A DNA stretch of 64,000 bases, from NCBI RefSeq assembly GCF_000720455.1, contig NZ_JOAK01000012.1, positions 186,001-250,000 on the forward strand, read 5' to 3'. Source of the DNA: Streptomyces virginiae (GTDB lineage Bacteria > Actinomycetota > Actinomycetes > Streptomycetales > Streptomycetaceae). Below, in pieces: positions 59,601-64,000 of the stretch. The notes below the pieces were generated by a model. The model saw only the letters and a program-made list of their open reading frames with translations. It ran no database searches and had not been told where the DNA came from. Made by a program: the position numbers and the translations under genes. Numbering within the stretch: position 1 is the first letter of the stretch; the number at the start of each line of letters is the position of its first letter.

Positions 59601-59858
59601 GAGGAGGAGCGGCACGCGGTGGTCGAGGAGCGCGTACGGCAGCTCGCCGGCCGGGTGCTGCGGCTGTCGGCTGACTCCATCGACCGTGAGACGCCGCTGA
59701 AGTCGCTCGGCCTGGACTCGCTGATGAGCCTGGAGCTGCGCAACCGGCTGGAGGCCGATCTGGGGCTGCGGCTGTCGCCGACGCTCCTGTGGACGTACGG
59801 GGCGCTGCGGCCGCTGGCCGGCGCGCTGGTGGAGCGGCTCGCGGAACAGGAGGCCTGA
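53625..59858 (+). CDS. Highly reducing type I PKS, one module KS-AT-DH-ER-KR-ACP
   Basis: 2077 aa from GTG 53625 behind GGAGG. KS: Cys172 (TLETGCSSSLV), His307 (VEAHGTGT), His348 (KTNIGHLEP). AT: VFPGQGSQW, Ser626 in GHSQGEIAAA, RVDIVQP and YASH (727-730), the methylmalonyl-CoA signature. DH: His923 (WLADHQVHDAVVVP) and Asp1087 (LWDGAFQ). ER: VLVHSAAGGLGLAAVQVARMLGAEV near 1526. KR: TGGLGDLG near 1727, Tyr1871 (SAYAAANTYMDAL), B-type-like LSD. ACP: Ser2032 (LGLDSLMSLE). No loading module or thioesterase. It probably adds one fully reduced methyl-branched unit, or acts iteratively, on a chain from the type II system. Confidence 0.93.
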   Translation: MHHDPAELIAIVGMAGRFPEAPDTDRFWDLLMDRGDAIRPIPSARWKTDQPLDPEKEIQGHGGFLEGIDEFDAAFFGVSPREAEVLDPQQRLMLETSWLALEDAGVPTASLSGTRTGVYFGGLWQDYERLREDRGARPTQHSISGNALDMLSARISYFLGLTGPSLTLETGCSSSLVALHLACQAIRAGDVDGALVGAANLMLTPDVTIGLTHFGGLSPKGRCSAFGAGADGFVRGEGVAAVYLKTLERARRDGDRVHAVIVRTASNNDGGGTSLVTPSLAGQEDLLRRVYTDSGIPVARVAYVEAHGTGTRAGDPVEATALGRVLGQAPERAGRPLGIGSVKTNIGHLEPVAALAGLFKAVLSLKNGVVPPSLHSAELNPDIPFGELGLEVVREPLALPADGGPVYLGVSSFGWGGTNAHAVITAAPPASGAADGAAPQDRGRAPFVLPLSAHSQAALVQRARDVREALDAPGADPREIAATLGWQRDQFPFRAGLVATDGDGLRAALDAYAADPEATSSGTVGGRARDRGRTAFVFPGQGSQWAAMGARLYAEDPAFAAVIDRCAAALAPHTDWSLTEVLTGRDGDAWMGRVDIVQPVLWAVSVALAAAWRTAGVEPDVVVGHSQGEIAAATVAGILSLEDAALVVARRSAVLLRTAAGTGRMLAVDLDADAATAALEGFEDCVALAVHNGPSSCVLSGDGDSVLLLKELLEADGTYCRLINVDYASHSPLMLDLTDELHEVLAPVRPGEGSIRLMSTVRAAELAGPEMDGSYWVENLCRPVRFAQALDALLDEGVTHVVEVSAHPVLVPALEQIGALRKEPPAVLGTLHRDRGAPEDLAESFAQGHVAGLTAYGPRPTSRDAGVPAYPWQRESYWVGAPQRGAGRSAAFAFPLVPLPTEAGTWHGTTEIGTGSHPWLADHQVHDAVVVPAAASIELCLGTAAARTGGVPQSLRGLSFLSDMTLADGGLHLGGVWREDAGEGAGLEVLSLPDGADGWTRHMTAHASYRAEQAAPPVFPTDLLRQPAVDGASFYRSCTARGLRYGPAFQGVGELRVHGDEALGRVTLAEQCRPGARRFVLHPALWDGAFQVSLALCAHEDTVVPVAIERLALLPGRPSDLTELWVHAVRRPDGHFDLALYGPDRQPVARVSGLELRRLRSGERSGPAPERVHRFGFHERPYAEPAAGAEQGPWLVCGPDSARTTAVELAGALGGTAVTLPRAWADGTQAWAEALRAADGGEVVFVAPDRAAGEEEQRAGLEALGALAGACADRPVAPRLTVLTTRAQAASATEAPDPGAALYWGFVRVVQGEHPGLAARLVDTAGDDGWTAGVVRELLDAEREDQVLSRGERRLAGRLERGGHRPDDSAAPLPYTGRQPFRLHPGPRPGLWESLRYLPLVRRRPGPGEIEIEVDAASLNFIDVMKAVGTYPDEAGGKELLGGDCSGRVVSVGPGTAGFRVGDRVVACVFGAIVSHVTVRADHARPVPEEMTQEDAAALPLVLATAWYALHDLARTEPGETVLVHSAAGGLGLAAVQVARMLGAEVIATAGSAAKRAYLRELGVEHVFDSRDLSWADAVLERTGGRGVDVVLNSLTGAAIARGLEVLAEDGRFVEVGKKDIHGERTLGLAPFRKGVSFAAVDLEGLVMRRPQRFARLFRAVWDEVEAGRLTALPVTQYTFDNAAEALRAMSHGDHIGKFVLYGPQSVERVVADPLPYGRFRADGTYLITGGLGDLGLSLAEHLVERGATALALLGRSEPSPQAADRLAALRAAGARVSVVHADVADATSLDLALARVRAELPALRGVFHAAGVLSDAVVRNLDAADVARVLAPKVDGAAELDRLTADDPLDLFVLFSSAAGLVGNVGQSAYAAANTYMDALAVARRAAGRPALSVQWGTFDGIGLAARSAERGERLADRGMDGFEAAEAWRALESFLADGESVVGYVALDPRRWFETYPAAAGLPSWSLLRTTREPGAGSGGDFRQLLGGCPEEERHAVVEERVRQLAGRVLRLSADSIDRETPLKSLGLDSLMSLELRNRLEADLGLRLSPTLLWTYGALRPLAGALVERLAEQEA

Positions 59859-59860
59859 CG

Positions 59861-61630
59861 GTGGAACAGGACAGCGGCAAGGCGGCGGGCACGGTCCGCG
59901 CCACCCCGGTCAGCCGGGCCATGGAGACGATCCGCGCCCTGCGCGAGGAGCTGGCGGCGCTGCGGGGCGCCCAGCCGGTCGCCGTGGTCGGCGTCGGCCT
60001 GCGGGCCCCCGGCGGCATCGAGGACCTCGACGGCTACTGGTCGGCGCTGGCGTCGGGGACGGACGCGGTGCGCCCGATCCCGCAGTCGCGGCGGGCCCCC
60101 TTCGGGGACGCCTGGGACGACGTGCCGCACCGGGGCGGGTTCCTGGACGAGGTGCTGGAGTTCGACGGACCGTTCTTCGGTGTCGCGCCCCGCGAGGGGC
60201 GCTCCCTGGACCCGCAGCACCGGTTGCTGCTCGAAGTGGTCTGGGAGGCCCTGGACGACGCCGGCATCCCCGCCGGCCGGGCGGCGGCGGCCGCGACGGG
60301 CCTGTACGTGGGCATCACCGGCCAGGACTACCGGGAGTGGATGAGCGAGGGGCCCGACTCGTACTGGGCCACCGGCAACGGGCACTGCTTCTCCGCCGGG
60401 CGGCTCGCGCACACGCTGGGCCTGACCGGCCCGGCCATGGCCGTGGACACGGCCTGCTCCTCCTCACTGGTGACGGTCCACCTGGCGCGGCAGGCGCTGC
60501 GCAGCGGCGAGTGCGACATCGCGGTGGCCGGCGGGGTGAACCTGGTGCTGTCACCGCACGGGACCGCGCTCGCGGCGCGCACGGGCGCCCTCTCCCCGGA
60601 CGGGGTGTGCCGTCCCTTCGACGCGCGGGCCAACGGCTTCACCCGTTCCGAGGGCTGCGGCATCGTGGTCCTCAAGCGGCTGGCGGACGCCGTGCGCGAC
60701 GGCGACCGGGTGCACGCGGTGATCCACGGTTCGGCGGTCAACCACGACGGTCGGGCCTCGGGCTTCACCGCGCCCAACGTGCTGGCGCAGACCCGGCTGG
60801 TGGAGCGGGCGCTGGCGGAGGCGGGCCTGGGCCCGGCCGACATCGGCCACGTGGAGGCCCACGGCACCGGTACCTCGCTGGGCGACCCGATCGAGGTGGA
60901 GGCGCTGGCGGCGGCCCTGGGCCGGCCGGGCGGCGCGGGTGCGCCGGTCCTGCTCGGCTCGGCCAAGGCGAACCTGGGCCACACGGAGTCGGCGGCGGGC
61001 GTGCTGGGCCTGATCAAGGCCGTGCTGAGCCTGCGGCACCGGGCGGTGCCGCCCGTACCGCACTTCACCACCCTGAACCCGCGCATCGACCTGTCGGGGA
61101 CGGGCTTTCGCATCCCGACCGAACTGGAGCCGTGGCCCGCCGGCGCCGGGGCGTACGCGGGCGTCAGTTCCTTCGGTATGAGCGGTACCAACGCGCACGT
61201 CGTGCTCGGCGCACCGGACCCGGTCGCGGAGCGGGCCGCGGGCCCGGTCGCGGCAGCCGCCGTCGCCGTGACCGGCTTCGAGGTGTCGGCCCGGACCCCG
61301 GCCGCGCTGCGGGCGTACGCGGCGCGGCTGGCCGCGCGCCTGGCCGGCATCAAGGACGAGGAGTACGCCTCCTTCGCCTACACCGTCACGCACGGCCGTA
61401 CGGCCCTGGCCACCCGCATCCGGGTCGAGGCCTGCGACCGGCACGCGGCGGCGGCCGCCCTGAACGCCGTCGCCGAGGGCCTGACCCCGCCGGCGGTGCG
61501 GGAGGTCGCGGCGGACACGGCCCCCGGGTTCGCGGACCTGCCCCGACGGGTCGTAGACCTGCCGGCGTACCCGTGGGAACGGCGGCGCTACGCCCCGTTC
61601 GACGCGGAGCGCCCGGCCGCGGGCGGCTGA
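59861..61630 (+). CDS. Stand-alone type I KS with excised AT
   Basis: 589 aa from GTG 59861, two bases after the PKS stop. N-terminal coiled-coil docking helix (SRAMETIRALREELAALRG), then a complete cis-type KS (Cys199 in VDTACSSSL, VEAHGTGTSLGDP, KANLGHTESAAGV). After TNAHVVLGAP comes the start of the KS-AT linker, then about 45 residues (EYASFAYTVTHGRTALATRIRVEAC...) that jump straight to the post-AT linker DLPAYPWERRRY near residue 570. The AT, including GHSxG, is absent. It may act on AT-less substrates, accept an in-trans acylated ACP (the ACP at 61706 is a candidate), or be a condensing/cyclising domain. Confidence 0.88.
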   Translation: MEQDSGKAAGTVRATPVSRAMETIRALREELAALRGAQPVAVVGVGLRAPGGIEDLDGYWSALASGTDAVRPIPQSRRAPFGDAWDDVPHRGGFLDEVLEFDGPFFGVAPREGRSLDPQHRLLLEVVWEALDDAGIPAGRAAAAATGLYVGITGQDYREWMSEGPDSYWATGNGHCFSAGRLAHTLGLTGPAMAVDTACSSSLVTVHLARQALRSGECDIAVAGGVNLVLSPHGTALAARTGALSPDGVCRPFDARANGFTRSEGCGIVVLKRLADAVRDGDRVHAVIHGSAVNHDGRASGFTAPNVLAQTRLVERALAEAGLGPADIGHVEAHGTGTSLGDPIEVEALAAALGRPGGAGAPVLLGSAKANLGHTESAAGVLGLIKAVLSLRHRAVPPVPHFTTLNPRIDLSGTGFRIPTELEPWPAGAGAYAGVSSFGMSGTNAHVVLGAPDPVAERAAGPVAAAAVAVTGFEVSARTPAALRAYAARLAARLAGIKDEEYASFAYTVTHGRTALATRIRVEACDRHAAAAALNAVAEGLTPPAVREVAADTAPGFADLPRRVVDLPAYPWERRRYAPFDAERPAAGG

Positions 61631-61649
61631 CCGGCCGCGGGTACGCGCA

Positions 61650-61685
61650 AGGGCCGGTCCCGGACGGTGATCCGGTACCGGCCCT
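61650..61685. terminator. Terminator between acyl-assembly operon and convergent ACP gene
   Basis: 15-bp stem with one mismatch (AGGGCCGGTCCCGGA / TCCGGTACCGGCCCT) and a 6-nt loop, 20 bases after the KS stop. Confidence 0.75.
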
Positions 61686-61705
61686 CCCTGCGCGGATCCG
61701 TCCGG

Positions 61706-61957
61706 TCAGGCCGCCGCCGCGTCCTGGATCAGGGCGACGACCGCAGCGACCGTGAGGTCCTTGGTCAGCGCCTCGAGGGGGACGTCGACGGCGAACTCGC
61801 GCTTGACGGACGCGGTGAGCTCGACGACGCCGAGCGAGTCGATCTCCAGCTCCTCCAGCCTGGCCTGGTCCGTGATCGCGTCGGGCTCCGCCCCGAAGTC
61901 GACGAGTTCGCGCTCGACGAAGGCACGGACGGAAGCAAGATCGGCGGGCTGGGGCAC
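61706..61957 (-). CDS. Acyl carrier protein 2
   Basis: 83 aa from GTG 61957 behind GAGGA; an ATG at 62008 would add a Cys-rich, unlikely leader. ACP with Ser41 in LEELEIDSLGVVELTASVKREF. It diverges from PlsC and is the only cluster gene right of 46 kb on the minus strand, so it has its own promoter. It resembles discrete ACPs that serve stand-alone tailoring steps, as in isonitrile lipopeptide pathways where an ACP carries the substrate for isonitrile installation. That link is inference. Confidence 0.85.
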   Translation of the reverse strand: MPQPADLASVRAFVERELVDFGAEPDAITDQARLEELEIDSLGVVELTASVKREFAVDVPLEALTKDLTVAAVVALIQDAAAA

Positions 61958-62145
61958 GACATCCTCGTCTCTGAATCCTGAGCAGTGAAACGCGCAGCAG
62001 CCTAACAACCGGCGGACTACGCCCCGCTAAAGCGACCCTTTCATCCGGCTGACCGCGGCACTAAATCAGCCTTGCCCGCCCTGTCGACCCCTCCTATATT
62101 CCCGGTGAACGCTCGGCCGAGACGTTCAGAGATGGAGACCTGCAC

Positions 62146-62853
62146 ATGCTCCGGATGCTGCTGAGGCGGCTTCTCCTCATTCCGCTCAGGCTCGTCCTGC
62201 GGCCCCGCGTCAGCGGCGTCGAGAACCTGCCGAAGTCCGGCCCCTTCATCATCGCGGCGAACCACTTGTCCTTTTTCGACTCGATATTCATCGCGCTGTT
62301 GGTCCCACGACACCTCTACTTCGTGGGCAAGCAGGGCTGGCTGGAGATGCCGGGCCTCAAGGGCCGGCTGCAGGGCCTGTTCTTCCGCTCCGTCGGGATG
62401 ATCTCCGTCGACAGCACGAGCGGCTCCGCGACCATGGCGGGCCTGGAGACCTCCCTGCGCATCATGCGCGAGGGGCACGGGGTCGGCGTGCACATCGAGG
62501 GCACCCGGTCGCCCGACGGCCGCCTGTACAAGGGGAACACGGGCACGGCGTGGATCGCGCTGCGGAGCGGGGCGCCGGTGGTCCCCTGCGGGCTGACCGG
62601 CACGGAGCGGGTGCACCCGGCCGGCGCCAAACGGCTCTACGTCTCCCGCTTCGACGTCCGCTTCGGCGCCCCCATGACCTTCCCCGAGCACGCCGGACGA
62701 GAGGACGACCGCCGCGTGCGCCGGACGGTCACGAATCGGATCACGCAGGAGATATCCGCTCTGACCGGCCAGGAGTACGTGGACACCTATGCCGCGACGG
62801 TCAAGAGTCGCGCGGCGGAATCCCGGGCCAAGGCGGCGGCAAGCACGGAATAA
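62146..62853 (+). CDS. PlsC-like 1-acyl-glycerol-3-phosphate acyltransferase family protein
   Basis: 235 aa. N-terminal membrane-associating helix (RRLLLIPLRLVLRP), motif I NHLSFFD (H-x4-D catalytic pair), motif II-like FFRSVGMISVDST, motif III HIEGTRSPDG and motif IV GAPVVPCGLTGTE. It transfers acyl groups from ACP or CoA to a hydroxyl, normally of lysophosphatidate. In this cluster it may attach the specialised acyl chain to a glycerol, phosphonate or other alcohol. AT-richer upstream region with its own start; separate transcript from ACP2. Confidence 0.9.
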   Translation: MLRMLLRRLLLIPLRLVLRPRVSGVENLPKSGPFIIAANHLSFFDSIFIALLVPRHLYFVGKQGWLEMPGLKGRLQGLFFRSVGMISVDSTSGSATMAGLETSLRIMREGHGVGVHIEGTRSPDGRLYKGNTGTAWIALRSGAPVVPCGLTGTERVHPAGAKRLYVSRFDVRFGAPMTFPEHAGREDDRRVRRTVTNRITQEISALTGQEYVDTYAATVKSRAAESRAKAAASTE

Positions 62854-62918
62854 GAAGGGCTTTAGCCCCCGCCGATAGTTTCGTTCCGAGCGCGACTTGA
62901 CCACCGAGAGAGGTTCTC

Positions 62919-63809
62919 GTGAAGATTCTCCGCCAGGAAGACAAGAAGTTCGGCGTAACCGTCGAGGAATTCGATCTCAACACCGCCACGGAAGCGGATT
63001 TCGAAGAGATCAAGAACCGCGTCTACAGCGACAAGATCGTCGTGCTGCGCAACCAGCACCTCTCCTCCCCGGAATTCGCCGAGCTCGGCCGCCGCCTCGG
63101 CACCGTGGAGACGTACTACGAGCCCATGTACCAGCACCCGGAGGTCTCCGAGATCTTCGTGTCCTCGAACGTGGCGAGCTCGGACGGCACCCAGGTCGGC
63201 GTCCCGAAGACCGGCAAGTTCTGGCACGCGGACTACCAGTTCATGCCGAACCCCTTCGGCCTGACGCTCATCTACCCGCAGGTCGTCCCCAAGAAGAACC
63301 GCGGCACCTTCTTCATCGACATGGGCCGCGCCTACGAGGGCCTGTCCGACGAGCTGAAGCACGCCGTCGAGGGCACCCGCGCGGTCCAGAACGTCAGCCG
63401 CTACTTCAAGATCCGCCCCGAGGACGTCTACCGCCCCGTCGGCGAACTGGTCGACGAGATCCAGGCCAAGACGCCCCCGTCGCCCCACCCGACCGCCTTC
63501 AAGCACCCCGCCACCGGCGAGACCGTCCTCTACATCAGCGAGGGCTTCACCACCGGTCTGATCGACGCGGACGGCAACGCGCTGGACAAGTCCCTGCTGA
63601 CCGCCCTCCTGGAGGCGAGCGGCCAGCTGGACGACACGTTCGAGCACGAGAACATCCACCTGCAGACCTTCGAGCAGGGCGACCTCCTCGTCTGGGACAA
63701 CCGCAGCCTCGTCCACCGGGCCCTGCACACCGCCACTCCGGAGCCCGCCGTCTCGCACCGAGTGACCGTGTACGACCAGTACCCCTTCTACGAGGGCCTC
63801 GGCGCCTGA
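62919..63809 (+). CDS. ScoE-like isonitrile-forming Fe(II)/2-oxoglutarate dioxygenase
   Basis: 296 aa from GTG 62919 behind GAGAGAGG. TauD/TfdA fold. Metal ligands His103 and Asp105 ([11 protein letters not shown]) and His266 ([11 protein letters not shown]), 2-oxoglutarate Arg281 (SHRVTVYD). Long stretches recall ScoE from the S. coeruleorubidus isonitrile lipopeptide pathway, including [34 protein letters not shown] and [13 protein letters not shown]. ScoE, SfaA-type and Rv0097 enzymes oxidatively decarboxylate N-carboxymethyl-3-aminoacyl substrates to isonitriles. Substrate-contact tyrosines of the YYEPMY segment are kept. I infer isonitrile formation; the amine substrate here could differ. 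Confidence 0.88.
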   Translation: MKILRQEDKKFGVTVEEFDLNTATEADFEEIKNRVYSDKIVVLRNQHLSSPEFAELGRRLGTVETYYEPMYQHPEVSEIFVSSNVASSDGTQVGVPKTGKFWHADYQFMPNPFGLTLIYPQVVPKKNRGTFFIDMGRAYEGLSDELKHAVEGTRAVQNVSRYFKIRPEDVYRPVGELVDEIQAKTPPSPHPTAFKHPATGETVLYISEGFTTGLIDADGNALDKSLLTALLEASGQLDDTFEHENIHLQTFEQGDLLVWDNRSLVHRALHTATPEPAVSHRVTVYDQYPFYEGLGA

Positions 63810-63863
63810 CGCGGTACGCGCTCCCGCCGGCCCCCCACGAGTTCCGCTCTACAGAGGTGAAGA

Positions 63864-64000
63864 ATGACCGCTCCCCAGTGCCCGGTTGCCCATGAGGTGT
63901 TCGACCAGCAGTACATGCGCGACCCCTACGGGACCTACGCGTCCCTGCACGAGAAGGGGCCCGTCCACCGCATCATGACCCCCGAGGGCTTCCCGGCCTG
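63864..64000 (+). CDS. Cytochrome P450 (5' end, cut by window edge)
   Basis: The first 45 codons from ATG 63864 (AGAGGTGA upstream) read CPVAHEVFDQQYMRDPYGTYASLHEKGPVHRI plus further residues, the typical N-terminus of soluble actinobacterial P450s (DPYxxYxxLRxxGPVxR). The heme-binding Cys region lies outside the window. It starts 54 bp after the ScoE-like gene and is probably in the same operon, as a further oxidative tailoring enzyme. Confidence 0.75.
   Translation, partial: MTAPQCPVAHEVFDQQYMRDPYGTYASLHEKGPVHRIMTPEGFPA

Noticed and set aside
53226..59615. 2129-codon open frame on the minus strand
   Set aside because: It lies antisense to the type I PKS, whose domains and catalytic residues are complete. 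The frame is open only because of high third-position GC; its translation is low-complexity Arg/Gly/Val.

Overview
The window is a piece of a Streptomyces (or very close actinomycete) chromosome. The DNA is very GC-rich with strong third-position bias. It carries aerial-hyphae surface proteins found only in this group (four chaplins, two rodlins), the sigma factor gene hrdD with a SigR-type promoter, and a DUF6227-like gene. No tRNA, rRNA, CRISPR array or insertion sequence was seen.

Layout. (1) 1-13.3 kb: a secreted GH26-like protein with VPTP repeats faces a tightly overlapping minus-strand exopolysaccharide operon (secreted protein, glycosyltransferase, polyprenyl glycosylphosphotransferase, O-antigen-ligase-like protein, MurJ-like flippase, polysaccharide deacetylase, second glycosyltransferase, Wzz-like protein, FemAB/CelD-type acyltransferase). 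(2) 13.4-18.3 kb: a chaplin/rodlin island with hairpin terminators between genes. It includes a sortase-anchored one-domain chaplin and a rodlin that has lost its usual stop. (3) 18.2-31.5 kb: housekeeping and stress genes (VKOR, DUF6227-like, FruK/FruR, two DHA2 exporters with WYL and TetR regulators, hrdD, a DODA-type dioxygenase, an M6 protease, a small secreted protein). (4) 31.7-36.4 kb: a large secreted muramidase-like/SGNH protein and a small membrane protein, ended by a strong hairpin at 36407-36447.

(5) 36.5-64 kb: a biosynthetic cluster that runs off the right edge. One minus-strand operon encodes an AGMO-like hydroxylase, an exporter, a phosphopantetheinyl transferase, the complete 2-aminoethylphosphonate (AEP) pathway (PEP mutase fused to a nucleotidyltransferase-like domain, phosphonopyruvate decarboxylase, AEP transaminase) and a large FAD/NAD(P)-binding protein. 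A divergent plus-strand operon encodes an alpha/beta hydrolase, two complete KS/chain-length-factor pairs, a YX6K-type enoyl reductase, an ACP, a FabG-type ketoreductase, a one-module highly reducing type I PKS (KS-AT-DH-ER-KR-ACP) and a KS protein from which the AT appears excised. A second ACP, a PlsC-like acyltransferase, a close homologue of the isonitrile-forming Fe(II)/2-oxoglutarate enzyme ScoE and the start of a P450 follow.

My reading is that the cluster combines phosphonate, reduced acyl/polyketide and isonitrile chemistry, which does not match any characterised pathway I know. It could also be two adjacent clusters. AEP is the phosphonate analogue of beta-alanine, so N-carboxymethyl-AEP would resemble the N-carboxymethyl beta-amino acids that ScoE oxidises. 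This is inference: gene proximity and family membership are visible, but the product is not.
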